A stretch of 64,000 nt of DNA from Clostridium moniliforme. Its GTDB lineage: Bacteria > Bacillota > Clostridia > Clostridiales > Clostridiaceae. The stretch is from the NCBI RefSeq assembly GCF_017873235.1, contig NZ_JAGGJZ010000003.1, positions 218,762-282,761 of the forward strand, written 5' to 3'. The notes under the pieces were generated by a model. The model saw only the letters and a list, made by a program, of their open reading frames with translations, did no database searches and had not been told where the DNA came from. The position numbers were made by a program, and so were the translations under genes. Positions 25,401 to 33,444 of the stretch are shown piece after piece (positions within the stretch are counted from its first letter, which is position 1; the number at the start of each line of letters is the position of its first letter).

Positions 25401-25888
25401 TACCTATGTTTGGAGGCCGACATTTTGGTCCTAGTATTCCACATATGCCTTACTTAGCAAAAGGTGGTATTGTAGATAAGCCCACACAAGCAGTAGTAGG
25501 AGAAGCAGGAACAGAAGCTGTAGTACCTTTAGAAAATAATACAGGTGGATTAGATTTATTAGCAAATAAATTAACTGAAAGAATAAATAATATATTAGCA
25601 ACTTCAAGCAGTTTATTACAACAACCAAATTTAACTATGCTTGGACAAAGCTCTAATGTAGATAATACAAATACTAATGATCCTAATTACTTAGAAAAAT
25701 TAAAAGAAGCAATTATTGAAGCTATAAAAGAGAGCAAAGAAGATAAAGAAGATAAATATAATGGAAATAGTGACAGAGATATGGGAGATATAGTTTTAAA
25801 AGTTGGAGAAAATGAATTTGGAAGAATTGCTATAAAGACTATAAATAAATTAAATAAAATCTCTGGAAAGCAATTATTGATACTTTAG
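22460..25888 (+). CDS. Tail tape measure protein
   Basis: About 1142 residues from GTG 22460 (AGGTG upstream; GTG 22451 also possible). Sets tail length and is injected ahead of DNA. Long coiled-coil N-terminus (residues 20-280), a hydrophobic block at about 280-360 (MFMWGMVFPIVMKGISAVAG and following), further hydrophobic repeats around 500-850, and the C-terminal family signature with LAKGGIVDKPTQAVVGEAGT (about residue 1010). Longest tail gene but one. Confidence 0.93.
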   Translation: MADNDSVGKIGLDLEIQGDDIEKQIEHMASKIGSQISKTLEGITGKFDFSSMTKGISESLNRSFNSINETIKSNVEKNKQSILKTIEEIKERALDAIRSIMANAKKIKLPLNFEPVKNIVMPNQTTAKTVSSRGPPKTNTVNLESIKAQIDNLSSSLDITNRRIEQQQEKLAGLREAYNSTFNQARKNKIEEQILKTEATINKLISKSDKAGFKLADLDAEFERLSNAAKSSSSGVNQANESIKRTSSAANNASRSLRNANNTTRQYRNNMNSARSVTRMFIRSMFMWGMVFPIVMKGISAVAGYVGSALMTNAQFANSLEQIRTNLMVAFMPIYQAVLPALNALMSALATVTAYIAAFVSALFGKTYQASFGAAKHMNASIAAMKNMEKQGKKTGGAVKGVGDSTEKAAKKIKGALAGFDEINKLSMPKDPKDKAPKAPKGGGGGIDPIPMVAPNVDLGPTSAAMQKINGMVKKLKDIISRIFQPFKAAWAREGAATIASIKYALHGIWELIRSIGHSFLEVWTNGTGEAILVVILQILQNIFNIIGDIGITFANAWNAGGIGTAIVQGLANAFLNVLTLIKHMGDSLRQVWGEVGPGVAKTFMSILHSTSKVLENLTQKLVYVWDHGGSHLFQGFIRLGAKVFELAGYIYTQFVVPMVNWFINNIAPVIAKVADVVGTIFDAFSNLIGWLLGSGKPVLDIMIITVTAFFAAWKVAKLMAFIQQAGGVVGVLGNIGRALKECTLTKIADRIETMKLTLMYAKDFIVSLGKGTLELIKQAGQFVINTGLKIADATAQGVMTAATVAWNAVCVIATTVTTALGAAIAFLTSPIGIAILAITAIIATGVLLYKHWDVVKAKAIEVWGKIKDVFNTFKNWLQGVFQRDWSKSFGILGNLLNAFLRNVHNIFGGVKRIFGGIIDFVSGVFTGNWRRAWNGVKEIFRGAFQSLGGIAKAPLNAVIGIVNGAISGINSISFDVPSWVPMFGGRHFGPSIPHMPYLAKGGIVDKPTQAVVGEAGTEAVVPLENNTGGLDLLANKLTERINNILATSSSLLQQPNLTMLGQSSNVDNTNTNDPNYLEKLKEAIIEAIKESKEDKEDKYNGNSDRDMGDIVLKVGENEFGRIAIKTINKLNKISGKQLLIL

Positions 25889-25891
25889 GGG

Positions 25892-26245
25892 GTGGCAATA
25901 ATAAGTTTAGTAATTAATGGGGTAACAGTTGTTGCTCCTAAAAGTTTTAAAGTAAACATAATGGATTTAGATGGGGAAAATAGTAATAGAAATGCAAAAG
26001 GCGTAATGCTTAGAGATAGGTTAAGAGTTACAAGAAAATTAGAAATAGAATGGGGTCCATTAACAGAAAGTGAAATAAGAGAAATATTAAATGCAGTGAG
26101 TGATGTATATTTTTCAGTTTATTATCCAGATCCAAAGGATGGACAAATAACAAAAACATTTTATACAGGAGATAGGTCAGCACCAGCTTTTGATTTTGAA
26201 AGCAATATGTGGCAGTGCCTATCTTTTAATTTAATAGAAAAATAG
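25892..26245 (+). CDS. Tail protein, DUF6711-like
   Basis: 117 residues, GTG start overlapping a GGGGG ribosome site. Beta-rich (ISLVINGVTVVAPKSFKVNI, LRVTRKLEIEWGPLTESEIR, FYTGDRSAPAFDFESNMWQC). Position between tape measure and the large tail protein suggests a distal-tail-like adaptor; family label from memory. Confidence 0.62.
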   Translation: MAIISLVINGVTVVAPKSFKVNIMDLDGENSNRNAKGVMLRDRLRVTRKLEIEWGPLTESEIREILNAVSDVYFSVYYPDPKDGQITKTFYTGDRSAPAFDFESNMWQCLSFNLIEK

Positions 26246-26261
26246 AAAGAAGGAATTAAAA

Positions 26262-26525
26262 ATGACAAATGAAGTAAAGGTAACAAGTACAATAAATGAA
26301 ACTACAAATTTAAATGGAGTAGTTGAAGTAGAAAAGGATGGAATGAATCAACAAGTTATGAATATGAATTGTAGTTTAGTAGAAAATGGAGTTGCTAATA
26401 TACAAACATATGTAATAAATAAAGAATTATTTTTAGCTAATTCTACTTTAGTTGCAGCAGAAGTACAAAAATTTAGAACAAAAGCAAATGAAGTAGCAAA
26501 AGGTTTAAATTGTTTTGTATTTTAG
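26262..26525 (+). CDS. Hypothetical phage tail-region protein, 87 aa
   Basis: VTSTINETTNLNGVVEVEKD, then MNCSLVENGVANIQTYVINK and a helical C-terminus. No family recognised. Ends 6 bases before a terminator. Confidence 0.55.
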   Translation: MTNEVKVTSTINETTNLNGVVEVEKDGMNQQVMNMNCSLVENGVANIQTYVINKELFLANSTLVAAEVQKFRTKANEVAKGLNCFVF

Positions 26526-26529
26526 TTTA

Positions 26530-26556
26530 AGAGCTTACATTATGTAGGCTCTTTTT
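26530..26556 (+). terminator. Terminator in tail block
   Basis: GAGCTTACA / TGTAGGCTC (one T-G pair), then T5. Confidence 0.8.
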
Positions 26557-26590
26557 ATATTAAATAAAATTAAGAAAGAAGGATTTAAAG

Positions 26591-26971
26591 ATGTCAAAGT
26601 TAACAAATAAAGAAATATTAGAAAAAGTAGGAATGCTAGGAGAAGTTAGTAGAAAGAGTTTACCTGTTAAGGTCAGCTATGCAATAGGTAAAAATATTGG
26701 CAAGATAGAAAGTGAGTTAAAGCATTATAACAATGAAAGAGAAAAGATAGTAGAAAAATATTGTGAAAAAGACGAAGAAGGTAATTTAAAAATAGAAAAT
26801 GGTAACTATGTTATAAAAGAAGATGAAAAAGAAAATTGGGAAAAAGATATGAAAGAGTTACAAGATATAGAAGTTGATGTTGATGTACACAAATTTAAAT
26901 TAGAATTATTAAATGGTTATGATATGACTGCAAGTGAAATGATGTGCATTGATTTTATGATAGAAGAATAG
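26591..26971 (+). CDS. DUF1617-like phage protein
   Basis: 126 residues, helical and acidic: MSKLTNKEILEKVGMLGEVS, LPVKVSYAIGKNIGKIESEL, and the C-terminal LLNGYDMTASEMMCIDFMIE. Resembles DUF1617 proteins found next to phage tail genes; function not known. Confidence 0.62.
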   Translation: MSKLTNKEILEKVGMLGEVSRKSLPVKVSYAIGKNIGKIESELKHYNNEREKIVEKYCEKDEEGNLKIENGNYVIKEDEKENWEKDMKELQDIEVDVDVHKFKLELLNGYDMTASEMMCIDFMIEE

Positions 26972-27005
26972 ATTTAAATTAATTTTTAGGAAAGGAGGTT
27001 AGACA

Positions 27006-30000
27006 TTGATTAAGACAACAAATGCTTTTCTAAAAGAGATAAATAAGCTTGGTGGAAGAAAGTTTGTAAGTAAAGTATTAATAAGAGATAAAGAATATAA
27101 TGATGATAATATTATTGATATGAGCCTAAATGAAAGTGTTAATCCAGGAGATAACTTTTCACTAGGATCTGTTGTTTCTAATACGTTTGAAATAAATTTA
27201 ATTAATGTTGATGATATTTTTGAAAATGCAGTTGTTAAACCATATATAGGTTTAGAAATTGATAATGAAATAGAATATATTCCATTAGGCGTATTTATTG
27301 TTGATGAAGTATCTAAAAAGGATAAAAAAGTTAAGTTACAATGTGTAGATAATATGTTTAATTTAGAAAGAGCTTATTTCTCTGATTTAAGTTATCCAGC
27401 TAATCTAAATGAAGTATTAAAAGAAATATGTACTAAAGCTAAAATAACTTGTAATTCTATATTACCTAACTATTCTATAGATGAAATAAAGGGGTATAGT
27501 TTTAGGCAAGCAATAGGAATTATTGCAACACTTGCAGGGTGTTTTGCTAGATTTAATAGACTTGGAGAGTTAGAGATATTATCTTATGAAGATACAGATT
27601 TAAGAATAACACCAGATATATTCTTTAAATTTGAAACAAATGATAAAGATTATATTATAGGAAAGATAACAGCTAAAAAAGGAGAAAAGACTTTTAGTAA
27701 AGGTGCTAATACAGAAATAATAATTGATAATCCAGTAATTACAGAAAGTATTGTGAATGACCTTTATAATAAGTTTAAAGATTTTACTTATAGACCATAT
27801 ACTTTAAGTTGGCAAGGTAATCCAGCAGTTCAAGCTGGAGATAGAGTTACTATAGTTGGAATAGATAGCAAGGAATATAACACTTTAATTATGAATCATA
27901 AACTTACTTATAGTGGTGGAATTACAAGTGAATTAAAAGCAACTGGTAAAACAGAGAGCTCTGATAAATTTGATAGTAAAGGTTCTATAACACAAGCTAT
28001 TGAAAACTATTCGATTGAACAGGCAAATATAAAGAAAGCATTAATAGAAAAGGCTGATATAGATTCTTTAAATGCAATAGATGCTAGAATAAATAATTTA
28101 TATACACAAGATTTAACAGCTTTAAAAGCAAATATTAAAGAACTACAGTCTAATAAAATTAGTACAGTAGAGTTTAATGCAACAAAAGCAGAAATTCAAA
28201 CTATGCTTGTTTCTAAGGCAGATATAAATTTACTTAATGCACAAGGAGCTAAAATAAATACTTTAGAAGCTAAAACAATTAGTGTTGAAAATCAACTAGC
28301 AGGTAATCTTACAGCAAAGAATTTTCAAGCAGGAGCAATAACTGCAGGTAGTGGAATAATTGCAGAAGGTGCAATAGGTGATGCAGAAATTAGTTCACTT
28401 AGTGGTAATAAATTAAGATTTGGAACTATAGATACAAGTTTAGTAAGTATATTAGGACCTAATGGCAGATTAAGATTACAAGGCAATAAGTTACAGGTAT
28501 TTGATAATAAAAATGGTAAACTTTTTGAGAGGGTTATGTTAGGTGTAGATGATAATAATAACTCTAGTTTAATTCTTAGAGGTGCAGATGGTAAAACTAT
28601 TTTGTTAAATCAAGATGGACTTACTAAAGAAGGAATAACAGAAGGTTTTGGGAAAATAGCTGATAATTCTTTGGATGCTAAAAAATTTGATAAAAATAGT
28701 TTAGTAAGAGAAGTAAATGGAGCAACTGAAACAATAAAAGGAACTAGAGTACAAATAGGAGATAGAACTTTAGATATAGAGTTGTCTACACAAAATAATA
28801 CTATTACAGAGCATGGAAAAGAATTATCTAGTCAAAAAGCTACAATACAAGCTTTAGATAATGCTATTAAGTTAAAAGTAGATAATCAAACATTTGTTAA
28901 ATCTACATCTACTATAAATAGTAATATTAATAATTTAAATAGTGATTTAGTAAGTAAAATAAATTCAAGTTTAAATAACGCTAAATCTTATGCAGATGCT
29001 AAAAAACAAGAAGCTATTAATAATGCGAGTACAGATGCTACTAATAAAGCCAATAGTGCATTAAATAGTGCTAAGGCATATACTACAGCTCAAATAACAA
29101 CAACAAATAGTAATTTAAGTAAAGCTACATCAGAAATTAATATACTTAAAGAACAAATAAATACTAAAGTAGGTCAAGTTGATATAGATAAAAGTATTGA
29201 GAATATTCAAATAGGTGGTAGAAATTTATTAATAGGTTTTAGCAAATATACAGAAGGTAATAAATATAAAATTACTGCAAATAGAGATGATAATTATATT
29301 TCAATTCCGAGTGCAACTGTAAATTTAATATCAGGAAAAAAATATACTTTTTCAATTGAAACAGATTGTATTAATTGGGGAAGTAGTGGAGATAGTGTAG
29401 AAGCTTATTTATTATTAGATAATTCTTACACTCACATAATATATATAAGAGCTAAGACTTATACATTTATTCCAACTATTACAGGGGAATACACATTAAG
29501 ATTAGATGTTAACAAAAATGGATCTACACATTATTTTTGGAATGCAAAGATTGAAAAAGGACAATTCAATACGGGATGGTCACCAGCACCAGAAGATACA
29601 ACTAAAGTTATAACAGATAATATTAAAGTAGTTACAGATAAAATAAATACAGTAGAAAGTAATTTAAAACAAACTAAAGATAGCTTACAAGCTAGTGTAA
29701 ATAGTTTAAATAGTACTACACAAATTATAACAACTAATTTAACTAATACAACTAACGATTTAAGCACTAAGATAAATAAAGCTAAAACAGATGCTATTAA
29801 TACTTCTAATTCTCATGCTGATTCAGTAGCAACTGCAAAGGCTAATATAGCTAAACAACAAGCAATAGATTCAGCTAATTCTCATGCAGATTCGGTTTCT
29901 ACAAGTAAATCAAATGAAGCTTTAAATAATGCTAAGACTTATACTAATGCACAAATAACAACAGTAAACACAAGAGTTAGTAATGCAGAAAGTAGTATTA

Positions 30001-31823
30001 ATATACTCAAAAATCAAATATCAACTAAAGTAAGTCAATCAGATATAGATAAAAGTATTCAAAATATTACTATAGGTGGAAGAAATTTATTAGGAAATTC
30101 AAATTTTTTAAAAGATACGGAATTTACAGACACAACTCCAACGTTAATTGGGTGGTTAAGAGAAGAGAATGAAGGCGTACACTCTAATTATAATGGAAGA
30201 TTATTATTTATAAATAATAATGGAGATAAAGTAGGAGATAGTTATACCAGCATAGGTTTGGGTTGTTCTGTAAAAGAAAACACAGATTATACTTTATCTT
30301 TTGATTATTGGGGTGCTGGTGGATTTAAAAATCAAGACGCATCTTCATCTTATATATGGGCAATTACAGATGGTGCAAATATTCCAATCAGAATAAATCA
30401 CCCAACTATTAGTGACAAAGTGAGAAGAAGATATTCTCAAACTTTTACTTTCCCAAAAGGAACAACTAAAATATTAATAAGAACTGGTTTTTTTAGTATA
30501 AGTTATGCTTGGATGTGTTTTGATGGCTTTAAATTTGAAGAAGGAAATAAAGCTACAGATTGGACACCAGCTCCAGAGGATTTGCAACAAGAAATAAAGG
30601 ATAATATAACAACAGTAACAACTAAAATATCTAATGTAGAAAGTAATTTAAAACAAACTAAAGACAGTTTACAAGCTAGTGTAGAAGCAGTAAGTTTAAA
30701 AACAAATAGTGTTTCAAATTCTTTAAATGAAACTAAAAATGATTTATTGAACAGAGTAAATTCAGCAATAGATACATCTAAAAAATATGCAGATGAAGTT
30801 GCAGTAGCGAAAGCAAATTTAGCACAAGCTAATGCAATAGCAAATGCTGATGGTAAGATAACGGCAGAAGAACAAAAAAGAATACAACAAGCTAAAGATA
30901 ATTTAAATACTGCTATCGCTAAAGCGGATGCAGCAAAAGCAGAAGCTGTTAATCTAAGTAAACAATATGCAAATACTCAACTAAATAATGCTAAAGATTA
31001 TACAAATAGTGCAGTTGCTAGTGTTAAATCTCAAATTACTGTAGATCTAAATGGAATTAAAACAGAAGTGTCTAAAAAAACAGATAAAGATAATATAATT
31101 AGTGCTATTAATCAAAGTGCAGAAGAAATAAAAATAGATGCATCAAGAATAAAAATAAATGGTTTAACAACATTTGCTAGTAAAACAGGATTAAAAGCAA
31201 TAGAAATAGAAAGTAACAATATACTTTTTTATGATTGGGAAGGTAGTGAAAGAAAAGAACCTGTTGGAAAATTATATTCTACTAGATCAAATGGTGATGT
31301 AAATAAACCAGGATTAGCCATAGGGCATGAAGAAAATTCTATGTTTGATATAGTATATAAACAAGGAGATACATATATTTCTTATATTGGATTTGATAAA
31401 TATAAGGCAGCATGTCCTATAACTTTATTTGAAGATATAAACTTAAATGGTTGTTTAATGTATTTAAGTTCTAAAAAAATAAATAGCATTTATGAAAGTA
31501 CTTCCGATACTTTTTGTATAGAAACTAAACATGGTTTAAATGTTTTTGATAAAGATTCTAAAGCTACCATAGCTAATTTGGGTTCTAGTAGAGTTGGGTT
31601 TAGTAAATGGGATCAGAAATATTACTATGCTGAATTTTTCCCAGATGGTTTTAGTTTAGGAAATGGTAAAGGTAAATCATATTTTTGGGTTAAAGCTGAT
31701 GAAAGTACTATTTGGACAGCTGGAGGAGTTAGCATGGGAATACAAGGTAACTTAACAGTTAGCGGGAAGAAAAATAGAGTTGTAGAAACATCAATTGGAA
31801 ACTTAGCGTTAAATGCATTATAA
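27006..31823 (+). CDS. Tail hub/fibre protein, 1605 aa, cut by an in-frame stop
   Basis: TTG start with an excellent AAAGGAGGTTAGACA ribosome site. Residues 1-320 form a gp18/Tal-like baseplate hub (LGVFIVDEVSKKDKKVKLQC, WQGNPAVQAGDRVTIVGID). Residues 330-730 are coiled coil and fibre shaft. Two jelly-roll, carbohydrate-binding-like modules follow, each beginning IGGRNLL and ending W(S/T)PAPED, at about 736-858 and 1022-1190, separated by near-repeated helical stretches (VESNLKQTKDSLQASV). The C-terminal part is a shaft plus knob. It stops at TAA 31821, but the same frame stays open for another 102 codons with a sensible sequence (next entry). Probably recognises the host surface. Confidence 0.85.
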   Translation: MIKTTNAFLKEINKLGGRKFVSKVLIRDKEYNDDNIIDMSLNESVNPGDNFSLGSVVSNTFEINLINVDDIFENAVVKPYIGLEIDNEIEYIPLGVFIVDEVSKKDKKVKLQCVDNMFNLERAYFSDLSYPANLNEVLKEICTKAKITCNSILPNYSIDEIKGYSFRQAIGIIATLAGCFARFNRLGELEILSYEDTDLRITPDIFFKFETNDKDYIIGKITAKKGEKTFSKGANTEIIIDNPVITESIVNDLYNKFKDFTYRPYTLSWQGNPAVQAGDRVTIVGIDSKEYNTLIMNHKLTYSGGITSELKATGKTESSDKFDSKGSITQAIENYSIEQANIKKALIEKADIDSLNAIDARINNLYTQDLTALKANIKELQSNKISTVEFNATKAEIQTMLVSKADINLLNAQGAKINTLEAKTISVENQLAGNLTAKNFQAGAITAGSGIIAEGAIGDAEISSLSGNKLRFGTIDTSLVSILGPNGRLRLQGNKLQVFDNKNGKLFERVMLGVDDNNNSSLILRGADGKTILLNQDGLTKEGITEGFGKIADNSLDAKKFDKNSLVREVNGATETIKGTRVQIGDRTLDIELSTQNNTITEHGKELSSQKATIQALDNAIKLKVDNQTFVKSTSTINSNINNLNSDLVSKINSSLNNAKSYADAKKQEAINNASTDATNKANSALNSAKAYTTAQITTTNSNLSKATSEINILKEQINTKVGQVDIDKSIENIQIGGRNLLIGFSKYTEGNKYKITANRDDNYISIPSATVNLISGKKYTFSIETDCINWGSSGDSVEAYLLLDNSYTHIIYIRAKTYTFIPTITGEYTLRLDVNKNGSTHYFWNAKIEKGQFNTGWSPAPEDTTKVITDNIKVVTDKINTVESNLKQTKDSLQASVNSLNSTTQIITTNLTNTTNDLSTKINKAKTDAINTSNSHADSVATAKANIAKQQAIDSANSHADSVSTSKSNEALNNAKTYTNAQITTVNTRVSNAESSINILKNQISTKVSQSDIDKSIQNITIGGRNLLGNSNFLKDTEFTDTTPTLIGWLREENEGVHSNYNGRLLFINNNGDKVGDSYTSIGLGCSVKENTDYTLSFDYWGAGGFKNQDASSSYIWAITDGANIPIRINHPTISDKVRRRYSQTFTFPKGTTKILIRTGFFSISYAWMCFDGFKFEEGNKATDWTPAPEDLQQEIKDNITTVTTKISNVESNLKQTKDSLQASVEAVSLKTNSVSNSLNETKNDLLNRVNSAIDTSKKYADEVAVAKANLAQANAIANADGKITAEEQKRIQQAKDNLNTAIAKADAAKAEAVNLSKQYANTQLNNAKDYTNSAVASVKSQITVDLNGIKTEVSKKTDKDNIISAINQSAEEIKIDASRIKINGLTTFASKTGLKAIEIESNNILFYDWEGSERKEPVGKLYSTRSNGDVNKPGLAIGHEENSMFDIVYKQGDTYISYIGFDKYKAACPITLFEDINLNGCLMYLSSKKINSIYESTSDTFCIETKHGLNVFDKDSKATIANLGSSRVGFSKWDQKYYYAEFFPDGFSLGNGKGKSYFWVKADESTIWTAGGVSMGIQGNLTVSGKKNRVVETSIGNLALNAL
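29652..30684 (+). repeat. Duplicated segment inside the tail fibre gene
   Basis: A stretch of about 49 bases coding VESNLKQTKDSLQASV occurs at 29652-29700 and again at 30636-30684 with few differences. The neighbouring IGGRNLL module starts at about 29208 and 30066. The repeats bracket the second sugar-binding-like module and would allow module exchange or loss by recombination. Confidence 0.7.
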
Positions 31824-32132
31824 AGTACAGAATGTTGGTTTACAGATTGTAGAATAGAGCAAGATAGAACTGATGCTAATGGTGATTGTATAATATGGTT
31901 TGATAATAAATTCTTATTAACTGTAAATACAAGATATAGATACAAAGTAGATGTAACTCCAATAGGGGAATTCGCATCAAATGGCAAGTTAACATATGTT
32001 AGAGTTGTAGAAAAAACAGAGAAGTACTTTAGAGTTAGAGGCACACCAAATACTCTTTTTGATTGGACAATAACTGCAAAACAAGTAGGTTATGAAAGAG
32101 ATAGATTAGAAAAAGTTGAAAAGGCTAGTTAA
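31824..32132 (+). pseudogene. Orphaned C-terminal end of the tail fibre protein
   Basis: Immediately after TAA 31821-31823 the same frame continues for 102 codons to TAA 32130-32132, with no ATG near its beginning. It reads STECWFTDCRIEQDRTDANG, later FLLTVNTRYRYKVDVTPIGE, YVRVVEKTEKYFRVRGTP and WTITAKQVGYERDRLE, resembling (from memory) the conserved C-terminus of clostridial phage tail proteins, where NAY-E-TAEC-like sequence is continuous. Most simply a nonsense mutation has truncated the fibre. Confidence 0.75.
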
Positions 32133-32150
32133 TTCTAGTCTTTTTTATTT
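32120..32150 (+). terminator. Terminator after the tail fibre gene
   Basis: AAGGCTAG / CTAGTCTT (one G-T pair) with T6 run; it sits at the end of the full-length, not the truncated, frame. Confidence 0.75.
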
Positions 32151-32183
32151 ACAAAAAATTAGACAGAAAGAAAGGATAAATTA

Positions 32184-32594
32184 ATGGATAATGTTTTAAA
32201 TCAATTAAAAATTTTTGTAGCAGTATTAGGAGTTTTATTCACATGGCTCTTTGGAGCATGGGATACGCCACTAATTGTTTTGATAATATTCATGGTAATT
32301 GATTATTTAACAGGACTTACAAAAGGATATGTAAATAAAGATTTAAGTAGTAATGTAGGACTTAAAGGCATAGCAAGAAAATGTGTTATATTTGCGATAC
32401 TTATTGTAGCAGTAATGTTAGATAGACTTTTAAATACAGGCAATTGGGTATTTAGAAGTCTTGTTTGCTACTTTTACATAGCAAATGAAGGGATAAGTAT
32501 TATGGAAAATGCATCAGAATTAGGAGCGCCAGTACCTCAAAAATTAAAAAATGCATTAATACAATTAAGAGAAGATAAAGAAGAGCATAAATAA
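32184..32594 (+). CDS. Phage holin, TcdE/holin-4 type
   Basis: 136 residues. Hydrophobic segments at about 8-24, 28-45, 66-84 and 90-107 (FMVIDYLTGLTKGYVNKDLS is the family signature, followed by SNVGLKGIARK). Forms the membrane lesion that releases the endolysin. Followed by a terminator at 32585. Confidence 0.88.
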   Translation: MDNVLNQLKIFVAVLGVLFTWLFGAWDTPLIVLIIFMVIDYLTGLTKGYVNKDLSSNVGLKGIARKCVIFAILIVAVMLDRLLNTGNWVFRSLVCYFYIANEGISIMENASELGAPVPQKLKNALIQLREDKEEHK

Positions 32595-32616
32595 TTTTAT
32601 TTATGCTTTCTTTTTA
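32585..32616 (+). terminator. Terminator after holin 1
   Basis: GCATAAAT / ATTTATGC with a T-rich tail; starts in the last codons of the holin. Confidence 0.75.
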
Positions 32617-32642
32617 TAAATAAAAAGAAAGAAGGAATTTAA

Positions 32643-33065
32643 ATGATAAAAGAACTTATTAAGATCTTAGTAAAATTAGTAGAAGCAAAATTAAAGAAAA
32701 CAGGCGTAGAAGAAGAAATATTAAAAAATAAAGAATACTTTGATACAGCTAAAAAAGTATGGAATGTAATAGAAGAAGATTTTAGAATCGAAGAAAATAT
32801 AAAGAAAAAATTAGGTTCTAAAGCTGATGAATTTGATAGAAGATTGTTAAAAAGATTTCCTGAACTATCAGAAAATGATGTTGCTGATTTAAGGCAGGCA
32901 GTAGCTGGAGAAATTAATCAAGGTAAACAATCAGTTTTAGATAATTCTGAAATTTTAAGAAAACTTCAATCTGAAAATGAAGAATTAAAAGCTAAAAATT
33001 TAGATCTAGAAAACAAATTAAATGCTATTTCAAACTATGTACCAAAGGAAGAACAAGGACAATAG
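32643..33065 (+). CDS. Phage holin, LL-H family-like
   Basis: 140 residues with AAAGAAAGGAATTTAA upstream. N-terminal helix (IKELIKILVKLVEAKLKKTG), then FDTAKKVWNVIEEDFRIEEN and FDRRLLKRFPELSENDVADL, as in LL-H-type holin entries, and a C-terminal coiled coil. The typical N-terminal membrane helix is weak here, so it may be an accessory lysis protein rather than a pore former. Confidence 0.65.
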   Translation: MIKELIKILVKLVEAKLKKTGVEEEILKNKEYFDTAKKVWNVIEEDFRIEENIKKKLGSKADEFDRRLLKRFPELSENDVADLRQAVAGEINQGKQSVLDNSEILRKLQSENEELKAKNLDLENKLNAISNYVPKEEQGQ

Positions 33066-33082
33066 TCTTTGTTCTTTTTTTA
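33051..33082 (+). terminator. Terminator after LL-H-like gene
   Basis: GAACAAGGAC / GTCTTTGTTC (one G-T pair) and T6. Confidence 0.85.
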
Positions 33083-33153
33083 ATATATCAACCGATATTT
33101 ATATAAATTATGTATAATAAGATAATAGTTGTAAATTATGGAGGATGAAATTT

Positions 33154-33312
33154 ATGAGTGAAAACAATGATAAAAAGGATAATAGTTATTATTTACCAAT
33201 GTTTATAGCGTTAGGAGTAGGTATCGGTGTGGCATTTAATCAAATACCAATAGGTTTATGCTTAGGTGTTGCTATTGGTATAGTTTTAGATGATGAAAAG
33301 AAAAAAAAATAG
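33154..33312 (+). CDS. Small glycine-rich membrane protein, 52 aa
   Basis: ATG 33154 after ATGGAGGATGAAATTT. Residues 13-45 are a glycine-rich hydrophobic hairpin (LPMFIALGVGIGVAFNQIPI, GLCLGVAIGIVL), ended by DDEKKKKK. Preceded by a likely -10 TATAAT at about 33112 and followed by a strong terminator, so it is its own unit. Resembles the 67-residue protein at 9996. Function unknown. Confidence 0.6.
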   Translation: MSENNDKKDNSYYLPMFIALGVGIGVAFNQIPIGLCLGVAIGIVLDDEKKKK

Positions 33313-33334
33313 ATTGAATTTGAATATTAATATG

Positions 33335-33370
33335 AAAAAAAGTGGATATGCATTGCATATCCACTTTTTA
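33335..33370. terminator. Near-perfect palindromic terminator
   Basis: AAAAAGTGGATATGCA / TGCATATCCACTTTTT, working in either direction. Confidence 0.9.
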
Positions 33371-33444
33371 ATTATCTAATATCAACATTGGTTTAAAACA
33401 AAGCCTAATATATATAAATTTATAAAAAAGTGAGGTAATGTAAA

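Noticed and set aside
31821..31823. Programmed stop-codon read-through in the tail fibre as the main explanation
   Set aside because: TAA followed by AGT is a poor read-through context; a nonsense mutation is simpler. Kept only as an alternative.
31625..32044. Minus-strand open frame opposite the tail fibre end
   Set aside because: It is antisense to the fibre and its orphaned C-terminus, which give the better coding reading.
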